DNA from: JBBILO01 sp037444855
Lineage (GTDB): Bacteria; Patescibacteriota; Microgenomatia; UBA1406; GWC2-37-13
Direction: 5' to 3'
Assembly (NCBI GenBank): GCA_037444855.1
Contig: JBBILO010000003.1
Span: forward strand, 14,807-78,806
DNA: 64,000 nt
Part shown: piece by piece, positions 16,990 through 26,642 of the stretch
Layout of the letters: every line of letters starts with the position of its first letter
Position numbering within the stretch: the stretch's first letter is position 1
Made by a program: the position numbers and the translations under genes
Notes under the pieces: model-generated
What the model saw: the letters and a program-made list of their open reading frames with translations, nothing else
The model's database searches: none
What the model was told of the DNA's origin: nothing

Positions 16990-19900
16990 ATGAAAAAAAT
17001 CAATCCTCAATCCATTCACAAATACATAGATGCTCTTCGTCACCGAGGAGAAAAAAATCCTCAAGTTAAAAAAAAAATCACGTCTGTTAAAAAATTTATT
17101 GATTGGCTCTATCAACAATCATATATCAATAAAGATAGCTATTACGAAATTAAAAAAACCATTGAAAATATCAATCTATCTTTAGGACAAAAACCAAAAC
17201 TACATTTTAACTTTAAAAATTTAAAAGAAAAACTTTTTTCTCCAAAAACTGTTACAACTCCCCCATTCTCCCAATCACCATTGGCTTTTCAAAGGATCTC
17301 AGGGGTATTTGGACCTCATCATTATATCGCTTTCTTAATAATCTTACTTTTTATCTCTTTTTTAGGCGCTGGTCTCTATAATCGCCTTTTTGTGAAAGTT
17401 CAACGTCCGTTAGCCTATCCTCAAACACTAGTTCGTGCTGGACGAACACTTAACTTTCAAGGCCGCTTAACTGATTCTTTAGGCAATCCAATAACAACTT
17501 CAACAAACATGCAATTTAGACTTTATAACGTGGCTAATGGGGGAACACCGCTTTATCAAACAGGTGCTTGTTCAATCACTCCTGATCAAGATGGTATTTT
17601 TAATGTTATCATTGGCTCTGATTGTGGCTTTGAAATCCCAAATTCAGTCTTTACCGAAAATACGAGTATTTATCTTGGTGTAACCATCGGAGCCGATTCA
17701 GAAATGATTCCTCGTCAACCGATTGCTAACGTTGGTTATGCAATCAACGCAGAAACTCTTCAAGGCTTCCCTCCTGGAAATAGTACTTCTACTATCCCTT
17801 TTATCAATAAAGACGGTGATTTGCTAATTGGCGTCGCCAGTCCTGGCATTCGCTCAACCTATTCTTCAGCTAATTTCACTCTCTCAAGCGCCAAAACCGC
17901 TATAATCCAAGCAGCTGGTACTGGCGATGTTATCTTGCAAGCAACTGAGTCAGGAACAATAACATTACGGACGGGAGGAACAACTGATGTTTATACTCAT
18001 TTGTTCGTCGATAATACTGGCAACGTCGGGATTGGGACGACCATTCCTTCCTCTTTCAAACTCGAAGTGGCTGGGAATATTGGTCCAGAGGCTTCAGGGA
18101 TAAGAGACTTGGGTTCATCTTCCCGTGTCTGGAACAATATTTATGCTAACAATATTGTCTCTGGGTCATCGACTGGTACTCAAGGCTGGTGGCAGAGAAA
18201 CGCCCAAGCTCTCTCTCCAACCAACATTACCGATGATCTGCTTTTAGGCGCAACAGCAACAACATCTGCTTTAATCAAATTAACTGGAACAAGCGGCAAT
18301 AATTCCTGGATCAAAACCGGCAACATCGGGATTGGAACAAGCTCTCCTTCGTACACTCTTGATGTCTTAGGAACATTTCGCACTTCAGGCAATAGTTATT
18401 TTGGTTCTAATGTCTATTTTGCTGGTGGTATCACCTATTATGTGGATTCATCTGGTAATGCTAAATTTTTAGATCTAATTGTCGCTGATCCTGGTAATCC
18501 TGGATTAACCATTGGTAATGGCAGTATTGGATTCTTAAAAATTGGTTCATCAACCATATTTGATAACAATACTAACTATCTTGCTTTTGATCCTAATTCT
18601 GATACCACACCTGAAATAGTAATTACAGATACCGGCAACATCGGGATTGGTACTACCAACCCTGCCTCACTTTTAGATGTTAATGGCACTGCCTGGTTAA
18701 GAGGAACAGTGGGTGGAACATCAGGATTGTATGTCAACACTAGCGGTAATGTCGGCATAGGGACGACGGGGCCGGCATATAATTTAGATGTTGTAGGAGA
18801 TATTAGATCAACTGGAAAAACATATTTAGGAACATCAGGGTTTTATGCTCAATATGAGTATAAAACTACTGGAGATGTAGCTGGCGCAGGGTGGTATCGT
18901 ATAGCAACTATCCAAGGCTCTGCTGGAAGAGGACAACAACAAGTCACTATTTATACGACGGGCGGCAGTTATACTCCACGAAGTACGACATTCCGTTGGT
19001 ACCACGATTGGACTAGTGGAGCAGGAGTGAGTGTTATTTCAGAGATTGGGTCCGGATATTGGTCTGATGTTCGTGTAACTGACGATGGAACAAACTCATT
19101 CTTAGAAGTTAACTTCACACAAACAATTACGGGGCTAAATATCGGTCTGCAGTTTATAGGTGGTCACGACAAAGGCACCATTTATAGCGGTGAGTTGCCC
19201 GCTGGAGGAGGTACGGTTAGAGTTACATCCAAAGCAAACGGATTATTTGCGTTGAATGATAAACTGATAGTTGATGCAAACGGCAACATCGGGATTGGTA
19301 CTACCAACCCTGCCTCACTTTTAGATGTTAATGGCACTGCCTGGTTAAGAGGAACAGTGGGTGGAACATCAGGATTGTATGTCAACACTAGCGGTAATGT
19401 CGGCATAGGGACGACAGCGCCAAGTAGTAAGCTTAGAATAGATAGTGCTTTTGTCGATCCAGTTACAAATAATAATGCAATTTTAACTGTTTATGCTACT
19501 GATGCGGCTGCGCAAGGTAAAGGAGGTTCTATACTCTTTGGTGGAATGGCAGATACTTTAAGGACTTTTGGTGGAATAGCAGGACTAAAGGAGTCTACTA
19601 ATGCTAGTGATTTTGCAGGATATCTTACCTTTTATACCAGACAAAGTGGGGGTAATCAGGTGGAAAGAATGCGAGTAACAAGCACCGGCAACATCGGGAT
19701 TGGTACTACCAACCCTGCCTCACTTTTAGATGTTAATGGCACTGCCTGGTTAAGAGGAACAGTGGGTGGAACATCAGGATTGTATGTCAACAGCATTGGC
19801 AATGTGGGCGTGGGGACAACAGAACCAGGGACGCCTCTTGAAATTAAGTCTTCAAGTGATGCAATTATTAGATTAAGACAAGTTGGCGGAGGATGGAATT

Positions 19901-22227
19901 ATATAGAATATTACAATGATACAGCAAGAACTCTATGGATGGGTATGCAAACGGACAGTTTATTTGCAATTAATGGACAAATGCATTTGAATACCAGTAG
20001 CGGTTACGTCGGCATTGGGACGACAAATCCAAGTAATAGGCTTGTTGTTGGTTCTGATTTAACAGGTGCATCCGCAGTACCAGGAAATACTATCGCCATT
20101 GGCTCTCAAGACACTTCGTCTGACGCCGCCATTCAAATCGGAGAAAGCACCACAGCTAAGGGATACTTGAAATGGCTTGGCGTTTCAAATTACTTTGAAA
20201 TTGGTACAGCTTCTAGTTCATATCCAGTAATTCTCAATCCTGGAGGTGGCAACGTCGGCATTGGGACGACGGCGCCAGCTTATCGCTTAGAACTACCCAA
20301 TGTCGCTAACGCATCCGGCCAAGGACGAGCCAACGCCTGGGTCACCTACTCTGACATTCGTCTTAAAAAGAATGTTCAACCTATTGAAAATGCTTTAGAT
20401 AAAGTTTTAGCCCTCCGGGGAGTAACTTTTGACTGGAAAGAACAGAATGTTCATTCATCCGGTTTTATCGCCCAACAGGTAGAATCGATCATCCCTGATC
20501 TTGTCTCAACCGACGTTAATGGTTATAAATCGCTTGACTACGGTCGATTTACTCCTTACTTAGTTGAAGCGATTAAAGAACAACAAAATCAAATAGATAA
20601 ACTTAATCTTGACCTTTCCCTTAGCTCAACCGGTGATTTAAATATTGTCAAAAATAACCAATTACCAATTACCAATAACCAAATAAGCACCAATGATTCA
20701 ATTTATCAATTAGTAAAAAACACTACCGGTGAAGTTATTGATCGGACCGGCGCTTTTGCCAAATTAGTTGTGGCAAAAATTAGAACTGGATTAATCGATA
20801 CCAAAGAAATCGTTGTTGAAAAAACACTAACAACCCAAACGCTCATTGCTCAAAATCTTTCTCTTACCACAGAACATCTCACTATTGCCGGTAAAACTTT
20901 AGCCCAATACATTGACGCTCGAATTAACGAAATATTAAATTCACGTCAGTTAAGTTTTGATTCAAAAAAGATAATCTCGCCGGTGGTGGAAACCGATAAG
21001 TTAAAGGTTCAAAGTGAAAAGTTAAAAGTTGTCGATCAAAATGAACATCCTATTGCTGAATTTAATACTCAAAATCAAGAAATAGGTATTTTTGGCGTCT
21101 TAAATGTCAAAAACGATCAAGAAAAAGGGAAACTGGCAGAGGTAGTGATTAAAGGATTAGACAATGTCACTGTCGCCCGAATCGATAGTTATGGCAACGC
21201 CAGTTTCAGTGGTCGATTAACCGCCAAAGAGGTTGCCAGTGAAAAGTTAAACACTCATAATTTAGAAAGCAAAAACGCAACTATTTCTGGCACTTTAGCC
21301 GCTAGTGAAGCCACTCTTTCCGGAAAATTAATCGCTAAAGAGGTTGAAGCTCAAAATATCACATCGCTAACCAACAAACTAGAAAACACGCAAACTGACA
21401 TCAATGAAATCCAACAACTTTTAGCTGAAATTAAAAACACTCCCCTACCTGATTTATCGAATCAAACCAATCTTTCCACCACGACCGATTTAACTGATTT
21501 AACCGTCACAAACAATACTAATCTTTATAATCTTTACGTTAGTAATTCTTCCACGCTCGGTAATCTTTTAATTGAAAATGACAAAATCCTTTCTCTCTCT
21601 TCAGAACTAAAATTGGCTGCCCTTTCTCAGATTAATTTCTACGACGGTGTGGTCATCATCGCCAAAGATGGAACTATTACGGCAAAAGGGGCTCTGATCG
21701 CGAAAGGAGGAGTACGGACGAACGAAATACGACCAATTGATGATCGTGGAAATATCTCAATTGTACTAAATTCCAATAACCAAACCCCAACAGGGTCCCT
21801 TCGGGATTCCAAACAATTACCAAAATCCAAATTCCAAATCACAAACGAATTAGGAGACGAAGTTGCCTCGGTCGATGCTTCTGGTTCCGCTTATTTTAAA
21901 GAAATCGCCTTAGAAAAATTCACCCCCGCCACCCCAGAAGCCGCCATTATCGCCGCTTCAGATAACTTTGAAAAGCATGGAATATTTGCCCCAGCGATTG
22001 AAACCGCCACTGCTTCAGCCGGTATCGGTATTTTACCTGCTAATCAAAACGAAGTTGTTATCTATACCCAAAAAGCGAAAAAAGACTCTCTCATCTATCT
22101 CACCGAGAACGGTCACCCGACAAATACCACTTTAACAGTCGCAGAAAAAGCCGACGGTTATTTCCGTGTTATCAGCCCCAATTTATTACCAGTTTCTCGT
22201 ACATTTGATTGGCTGATTATTAATTAG
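16990..22227 (+). CDS. Giant membrane-anchored fibre: integrase-like N domain, GIGTT repeats, internal S74 chaperone
   Basis: 1745 residues from the Met of MKKINPQSIHKYIDALRHRG. Residues about 1-75 form a SAM-like core-binding fold as in tyrosine recombinases; near residue 110 is one membrane helix (YIAFLIILLFISFLGAGL). Outside follows LNFQGRLTDSLGNPITTSTN and a long series of (N)xGIGTTxP repeats, as in phage tail fibres. YSDIRLKKNVQPIENALDKV is the start of a Peptidase_S74 intramolecular chaperone (self-cleaving Ser-Lys type) at about residue 1120, with HSSGFIAQQVESIIPDL after it. Unusually, about 600 coiled-coil and beta-rich residues follow S74 instead of it being terminal. Probably a trimeric adhesive fibre. 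Word repeats are translated at about 20645-20700 and 21778-21850. Confidence 0.85.
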   Translation: MKKINPQSIHKYIDALRHRGEKNPQVKKKITSVKKFIDWLYQQSYINKDSYYEIKKTIENINLSLGQKPKLHFNFKNLKEKLFSPKTVTTPPFSQSPLAFQRISGVFGPHHYIAFLIILLFISFLGAGLYNRLFVKVQRPLAYPQTLVRAGRTLNFQGRLTDSLGNPITTSTNMQFRLYNVANGGTPLYQTGACSITPDQDGIFNVIIGSDCGFEIPNSVFTENTSIYLGVTIGADSEMIPRQPIANVGYAINAETLQGFPPGNSTSTIPFINKDGDLLIGVASPGIRSTYSSANFTLSSAKTAIIQAAGTGDVILQATESGTITLRTGGTTDVYTHLFVDNTGNVGIGTTIPSSFKLEVAGNIGPEASGIRDLGSSSRVWNNIYANNIVSGSSTGTQGWWQRNAQALSPTNITDDLLLGATATTSALIKLTGTSGNNSWIKTGNIGIGTSSPSYTLDVLGTFRTSGNSYFGSNVYFAGGITYYVDSSGNAKFLDLIVADPGNPGLTIGNGSIGFLKIGSSTIFDNNTNYLAFDPNSDTTPEIVITDTGNIGIGTTNPASLLDVNGTAWLRGTVGGTSGLYVNTSGNVGIGTTGPAYNLDVVGDIRSTGKTYLGTSGFYAQYEYKTTGDVAGAGWYRIATIQGSAGRGQQQVTIYTTGGSYTPRSTTFRWYHDWTSGAGVSVISEIGSGYWSDVRVTDDGTNSFLEVNFTQTITGLNIGLQFIGGHDKGTIYSGELPAGGGTVRVTSKANGLFALNDKLIVDANGNIGIGTTNPASLLDVNGTAWLRGTVGGTSGLYVNTSGNVGIGTTAPSSKLRIDSAFVDPVTNNNAILTVYATDAAAQGKGGSILFGGMADTLRTFGGIAGLKESTNASDFAGYLTFYTRQSGGNQVERMRVTSTGNIGIGTTNPASLLDVNGTAWLRGTVGGTSGLYVNSIGNVGVGTTEPGTPLEIKSSSDAIIRLRQVGGGWNYIEYYNDTARTLWMGMQTDSLFAINGQMHLNTSSGYVGIGTTNPSNRLVVGSDLTGASAVPGNTIAIGSQDTSSDAAIQIGESTTAKGYLKWLGVSNYFEIGTASSSYPVILNPGGGNVGIGTTAPAYRLELPNVANASGQGRANAWVTYSDIRLKKNVQPIENALDKVLALRGVTFDWKEQNVHSSGFIAQQVESIIPDLVSTDVNGYKSLDYGRFTPYLVEAIKEQQNQIDKLNLDLSLSSTGDLNIVKNNQLPITNNQISTNDSIYQLVKNTTGEVIDRTGAFAKLVVAKIRTGLIDTKEIVVEKTLTTQTLIAQNLSLTTEHLTIAGKTLAQYIDARINEILNSRQLSFDSKKIISPVVETDKLKVQSEKLKVVDQNEHPIAEFNTQNQEIGIFGVLNVKNDQEKGKLAEVVIKGLDNVTVARIDSYGNASFSGRLTAKEVASEKLNTHNLESKNATISGTLAASEATLSGKLIAKEVEAQNITSLTNKLENTQTDINEIQQLLAEIKNTPLPDLSNQTNLSTTTDLTDLTVTNNTNLYNLYVSNSSTLGNLLIENDKILSLSSELKLAALSQINFYDGVVIIAKDGTITAKGALIAKGGVRTNEIRPIDDRGNISIVLNSNNQTPTGSLRDSKQLPKSKFQITNELGDEVASVDASGSAYFKEIALEKFTPATPEAAIIAASDNFEKHGIFAPAIETATASAGIGILPANQNEVVIYTQKAKKDSLIYLTENGHPTNTTLTVAEKADGYFRVISPNLLPVSRTFDWLIIN
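18634..18767 (+). repeat. Intragenic direct repeat, copy 1 (134 bp)
   Basis: Encodes GNIGIGTTNPASLLDVNG and the following residues of one fibre repeat. Base-identical to 19282-19415, and its first 106 bases to 19687-19792, while the sequence between copies differs. Confidence 0.85.
19282..19415 (+). repeat. Intragenic direct repeat, copy 2 (134 bp)
   Basis: 648 bases (216 codons) downstream of copy 1 and identical to it. The identity implies recent duplication or gene conversion. Confidence 0.85.
19687..19792 (+). repeat. Intragenic direct repeat, copy 3 (106 bp)
   Basis: 405 bases (135 codons) downstream of copy 2, and identical over 106 bases before diverging. Confidence 0.85.
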
Positions 22228-22283
22228 TAAAATAAACTAATTGGCACGGATTGATGATGAATAAACATTGAATCACGAATTAA

Positions 22284-22300
22284 AACGAATTAACACTAAT
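22284..22300 (+). repeat. Left inverted repeat of the GxxExxY unit
   Basis: AACGAATTAACACTAAT matches the reverse complement of 22694-22710 at 16 of 17 positions. The ATG of the GxxExxY part begins at the next base. Confidence 0.7.
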
Positions 22301-23383
22301 ATGATAAACCAAAATAAAAATACAAATATATTAGAAAAAAATTTATTCTATAAAATAGTTGGCTGTATTTATCAAATAACCAAAAAATATGGACGGGGAT
22401 TAAAAGAAAAAATATATCAAAAAGCGCTAACCGAAGAATTTAAAAAAGCTGGACTTACTTATGAAAAAGCAAAAAATATTAAAATTTACTCATTTCTTAA
22501 AGTCAGTCGTTATGAAATTGGTTATCTAGTCAATTTCGGGGCAAATAAACTGGAAAACAAACGATCTGTCAACACTAATAATCACAAACCTTTTGTTTCC
22601 CTACTAAAAAATCGGTCTCCTCGGGAGAATTCGTCTCTAAATAAAAATCAGTGTCTTCGTGAAAATCAGTGTATCAGTGAAAATTCATCCCCAATTAGTG
22701 ATAATTCGTTTACTTTAATGGAATTAATGATTCTAATCGCTCTTATTTCTCTTATTGCTACCGCTTTTCTTATTCTTCTTAATCCGAAAAAACAGATCGA
22801 AAAATCATTGGATATCAAAAGAAAAAAAGAGCTTAATAAATTAAAAAAAGTGTTAGAAGATTGGTATAATGATAAAAACTGTTATCCTAAACCTTCTGAA
22901 ATCTGCTATGACACTCCTCAACAAATAACTGACAATACCTACACTTGTCATCTTTGTGGCAACGAATCAACCTCGCCTAATTTCTCCCCATATCTCCCTC
23001 GCCTTCCTTGCGACCCTCAACATCCATCGAAAAAATATCTCTATCAAACTAATAACATCATCTGTCCCACATATTATCGAATTTATACTCGTTTTTCTAC
23101 CACCAATGAACCGGCAATTAAAGAAGTTGGTTGTTATCCTTTATGTGGACCAAAGAATGAACCCTTAAATTATAACTATGCCGTTACCAGTCCAAACACC
23201 AAACCAGAGAATAACATTAACAATCTGTATTATTGCTCCAGTATTAATAACTGTAGTCTAATCAATCAAGATCGGTTGCCAAATGAATTAAAGGTTTGTC
23301 AGCCGCTTTATACTGACCCGAACTGTGGAGAAAGCGGTTGTCTTGAAGTTTCAAATTGTTATTATACACCTTATAACCCTTAA
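22301..23383 (+). CDS. In-frame fusion: truncated GxxExxY protein and type IV pilin-like protein
   Basis: Residues about 8-85 (NLFYKIVGCIYQITKKYGRG, then LKVSRYEIGYLVNFGANKLE) are a GxxExxY protein lacking its central RPDF/ELK part, that is, an internal deletion. After a linker made of repeat words, NSFTLMELMILIALISLIAT begins a class III pilin or pseudopilin helix with Glu at position 5, followed by a Cys-rich globular domain of about 200 residues. No better start precedes the pilin; the nearest internal ATG (22718) would remove its leader. Either the fusion is made and cleaved by prepilin peptidase after a very long leader, or the pilin is disrupted. Confidence 0.6.
   Translation: MINQNKNTNILEKNLFYKIVGCIYQITKKYGRGLKEKIYQKALTEEFKKAGLTYEKAKNIKIYSFLKVSRYEIGYLVNFGANKLENKRSVNTNNHKPFVSLLKNRSPRENSSLNKNQCLRENQCISENSSPISDNSFTLMELMILIALISLIATAFLILLNPKKQIEKSLDIKRKKELNKLKKVLEDWYNDKNCYPKPSEICYDTPQQITDNTYTCHLCGNESTSPNFSPYLPRLPCDPQHPSKKYLYQTNNIICPTYYRIYTRFSTTNEPAIKEVGCYPLCGPKNEPLNYNYAVTSPNTKPENNINNLYYCSSINNCSLINQDRLPNELKVCQPLYTDPNCGESGCLEVSNCYYTPYNP
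22694..22710 (-). repeat. Right inverted repeat of the GxxExxY unit
   Basis: Inverted partner of 22284-22300. It ends at the first codon of the pilin FTLMEL motif. Confidence 0.7.
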
Positions 23384-23387
23384 CCAT

Positions 23388-25454
23388 ATGTTAAAAAGGT
23401 ATAATTTGAACTCTGTAGAAAAAGTTTTAAAAATAATTATTTATTATTCATTATTCACTATTATTTTTCTCTTCCCTCTTTTCTTTTTGCCTATCACACA
23501 AGAATTTTTCTATCACAATAAACTTTATCTGCTCGGGTCAGGAATCATTTTAATCTCTCTTCTTTATCTTATCCAATTTATCATCTCAAAAAAAATCACC
23601 TGGCAAAGTCTTCCAAGCGATATGCCGATTGTTTTTTTTCTTATTTCAATTGCCCTTTCAATTATTATTGTCTCACCCAATAAAATTCAAGCAATTCTAA
23701 ACTCTAATTTTGGCTTACTAATGTTTTTCGTCTTAACCTTATTTTATTTTTATCTTTCCCGCACTCCCCAAACAAAGCATTTCTATGTATCTCTCCATAT
23801 TTCTAACGTATTTCTTTCTCTTATCACCATTGTTTTTTTCTTTCAGCCATTGAAAAACGTCAACCTTCCAAATAACTTAGCTTTTCTGAAAAACCCATAT
23901 TTTAACCTCTTGGGTTCACCTATTGATCTAGTCGTCTTTCTGGGCTTCTCTGCTCTCTATCAGTTAACCTATATTTTATCTTCTCGTCAATTAATGGACT
24001 ATGAAAATAAACTTTCTTTCATTATTCATTATTCATTATTATTTATTTATTTATTATCAATTTCTTTAAATTTATATTTAATTTTCAAACCAGTCAACGA
24101 GCTAACCAATCAATCAGCTAACCAATCAACCGGCGTCATCCTTCCGCCGGTCAAATTATCTTGGTATGCGGCCGTTGAGATACTGAAACAACCGCTGACA
24201 GCTTTTTTTGGCATCGGCATTGACAATTTTTCTTCTATTTTTACTCGAGTCAAAGATATCAGCTATAACCAATCGCCTTTGTGGCAATTTCATTCGTTTA
24301 ATTCGTCAAGAAGCGCCATTCTGCATTTGATCACTGAAACTGGTTTCTTTGGACTGGTGGGTATTTTATTAATTATACTGGCTCTTTGGAAGCTATTACT
24401 CGAAAAAGAAACGGCTGAAAAAAAAATGCTTTTTTATTACCTTATCGCTACCCTTCTTCTTTTTCCCTCATCTTTACCCGTCTGGTTTTTATTTTTCTTT
24501 TTTCTAGCAACAGTTGCTCAGGAAAGTGCAAAACAAGTATCAATCCATCAATTAAATTTAGCCCAATTCCCACCAGTTGTTTTTAGTTTTGCTTTTGTAT
24601 GGACAGCTTTTATCATCGCTTGCGGCTATCTTCTTGCTCGAAGCTATTTAGCCGAATATTATTATAAAAAAGGGCTTGATGGGATAATTAAAAACAACGC
24701 AAAAGAAGTTTATGACAATATCCGGCGAGCGATCATCCTCAATCCTTACATGGAACGTTTTCGGGTTGATTTTTCTCAAATTAATTTAATTATTGCCAAC
24801 AATATCTTAAAAAGAGGCACCGAGAATCAAAAAAAAGATCAGAATCAAAAACAAAATCTATTAACAGAAACCGATCGTCAAAATATTTCCCAAGCGATTC
24901 AAGCAGCCATCAGTGAAGCCAAAGCAGCTGTATCCCTTAATCCAAATAAAGCTCAATACTGGGAAAATTTAGCCAATATTTACCGCAATATTATTAATTT
25001 TGCCCAACAGGCTGATCTTTGGACCATCTCTGCTTATCAACGATCAATTGTTCTTGACCCACAAAATCCATTTTATCGATTAAGCCTGGGGGGTGTTTAT
25101 TATTCATTAGCCAATTACGAAGAAGCCAGCAAAATTTTTGAACAAGTGGTTGTCTTAAAGCCTGATTGGGTCGTTGGCCATTATAACCTTGCCTGGGCTG
25201 ATTATCAAAGAGGTAATTATAAACGAGCGGTTTCAGAAATGGAAAATGTTTTATCGCTCCTTGATCCGAAAAAAGACAAAATTGACTACGAAAAAGCAAA
25301 AAGCGAACTTGAAGAATTTAAGAAAAAATTACTCCCAGAAGAAAAAACGGCGACCGAATCCGGCCAACCATCGCAGCTTAATTTACCGACACCGATTCCC
25401 ACTCGACAACCGGTAATTAATCTACCAAAAGAAGCCAGTCCAGAGGCAAAATAG
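23388..25454 (+). CDS. O-antigen ligase-like membrane protein with C-terminal TPR domain
   Basis: The start is the Met of MLKRYNLNSVEK, five bases after the pilin stop. About eleven membrane helices contain the Wzy_C-type loop (LSWYAAVEILKQPLTAFFGI, then FHSFNSSRSAILHLITETGF). The C-terminal 270 residues hold TPR repeats (AVSLNPNKAQYWENLANIYR, VLKPDWVVGHYNLAWADYQR) and a Pro/Thr tail. Such proteins transfer or polymerise lipid-linked glycans, and the pairing with a pilin gene suggests protein glycosylation. Word repeats (aaccaatcaatcagctaacc) are translated at about 24095-24135. The substrate is unknown. Confidence 0.75.
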   Translation: MLKRYNLNSVEKVLKIIIYYSLFTIIFLFPLFFLPITQEFFYHNKLYLLGSGIILISLLYLIQFIISKKITWQSLPSDMPIVFFLISIALSIIIVSPNKIQAILNSNFGLLMFFVLTLFYFYLSRTPQTKHFYVSLHISNVFLSLITIVFFFQPLKNVNLPNNLAFLKNPYFNLLGSPIDLVVFLGFSALYQLTYILSSRQLMDYENKLSFIIHYSLLFIYLLSISLNLYLIFKPVNELTNQSANQSTGVILPPVKLSWYAAVEILKQPLTAFFGIGIDNFSSIFTRVKDISYNQSPLWQFHSFNSSRSAILHLITETGFFGLVGILLIILALWKLLLEKETAEKKMLFYYLIATLLLFPSSLPVWFLFFFFLATVAQESAKQVSIHQLNLAQFPPVVFSFAFVWTAFIIACGYLLARSYLAEYYYKKGLDGIIKNNAKEVYDNIRRAIILNPYMERFRVDFSQINLIIANNILKRGTENQKKDQNQKQNLLTETDRQNISQAIQAAISEAKAAVSLNPNKAQYWENLANIYRNIINFAQQADLWTISAYQRSIVLDPQNPFYRLSLGGVYYSLANYEEASKIFEQVVVLKPDWVVGHYNLAWADYQRGNYKRAVSEMENVLSLLDPKKDKIDYEKAKSELEEFKKKLLPEEKTATESGQPSQLNLPTPIPTRQPVINLPKEASPEAK

Positions 25455-25574
25455 TAAGGTTTCTCCTTGCGACAGGGTTTTTCCTTGTTTGTTGTAATAT
25501 AAAAAATAAGAAAAATCAGCATGATATAACAAATAATTATGAATTTTAAACTTTAAATCAAGGATAGAAATAAT

Positions 25575-26627
25575 TTATTTCAAAAAATTAAAAGGATTTA
25601 AAAGCTGGCCACCTGAACGAATCTCAAAATGTAAATGAGTACCGGTTGAACGCCCAGTTGATCCCATAACGCCAATTGTTTGACCTTGAGAGACTGATTG
25701 ACCAATATTAACATCATAACGAGATAAATGAGCATACAATGTTTGATAGCCATTCCCGTGATCGATGACAATGTGACAACCATACCCCCAAGTTAAACAA
25801 CCAGCGTAAGTGACTGTTCCTGAATCAGCGGCAAGGATCGCTGGCGCTGATGGATTAGCAACATCAAGCGCCATGTGATACCAGACCGGATATTGAGTAA
25901 TTGATCCTGATGTTGGCCAAATAAAATTCGATGTTCCACGAACCCCTGCTTGGATCTGAGCGATAAATGGCCTAGGTTGAGAGACTGGTTTTTCAATAAT
26001 TTTTCCTCCAGGAACAAATAGATTTTGGCCAACTGTCAAAGCAAAGGTATTGTAATCAGCAAATTCATTCATAGGAAAATTAACAATATTTTGAGCCGGT
26101 ACATTATATTTTTTAGCAATACTATAAACACTCTCTCCAACTTCCACTTTATGAACGATTCCCTCATCTGGAGGAATTTTCAAAATCTGGCCTGGTTTAA
26201 TAAGATCGCTTTTGATATTATTTGACCATTTAATACTATCAACCGAAATCCCAAATCGCTCGGCAATTGAAGCTAAGGTATCGCCTGTTTGTACTTGATA
26301 ATCAATAATCTCTGGTTTTTTAGAAATAGTGGTTAAAGGAGAAGTCTCGTAAGGATTATAAGCTAAAACTGGTTGATTAATAAAGACTACTTCGTTACTA
26401 CCGATAAAAGAATTATTTTCTGCGATAATTGGACCTGCAATTATTGCCACCATCAAAAGAAAAATAAAAGAAATGTTAAAAAAAGAACCGGTATACTTCC
26501 CTCTTTTAATAAGAAGAAAGGCAACGATTAAGTCTTTTATCTCCTCAAATCTCGCACCGAAAAACAGCAGTTTACTTTTAAAATAGTCGTTTAAAAATCG
26601 AAGGTAAAGATTAATTTCTTCTCTCAC
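25575..26627 (-). CDS. LysM-M23 peptidoglycan hydrolase
   Basis: GTG start. One membrane helix (about 51-68), two LysM domains (residues 108-152 and 157-207), and a C-terminal M23 metallopeptidase (about 245-350). Zinc-site residues are visible as H251xxxD255 and H331LH333, with YAHLS before them. M23 enzymes cut peptide bridges of peptidoglycan; the LysM domains bind its glycan strands. Its site is the cell envelope. It is 15 bases from gdhA and may be co-transcribed with it. Confidence 0.93.
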   Translation of the reverse strand: MREEINLYLRFLNDYFKSKLLFFGARFEEIKDLIVAFLLIKRGKYTGSFFNISFIFLLMVAIIAGPIIAENNSFIGSNEVVFINQPVLAYNPYETSPLTTISKKPEIIDYQVQTGDTLASIAERFGISVDSIKWSNNIKSDLIKPGQILKIPPDEGIVHKVEVGESVYSIAKKYNVPAQNIVNFPMNEFADYNTFALTVGQNLFVPGGKIIEKPVSQPRPFIAQIQAGVRGTSNFIWPTSGSITQYPVWYHMALDVANPSAPAILAADSGTVTYAGCLTWGYGCHIVIDHGNGYQTLYAHLSRYDVNIGQSVSQGQTIGVMGSTGRSTGTHLHFEIRSGGQLLNPFNFLK

Positions 26628-26642
26628 AATATCTTAATTATA

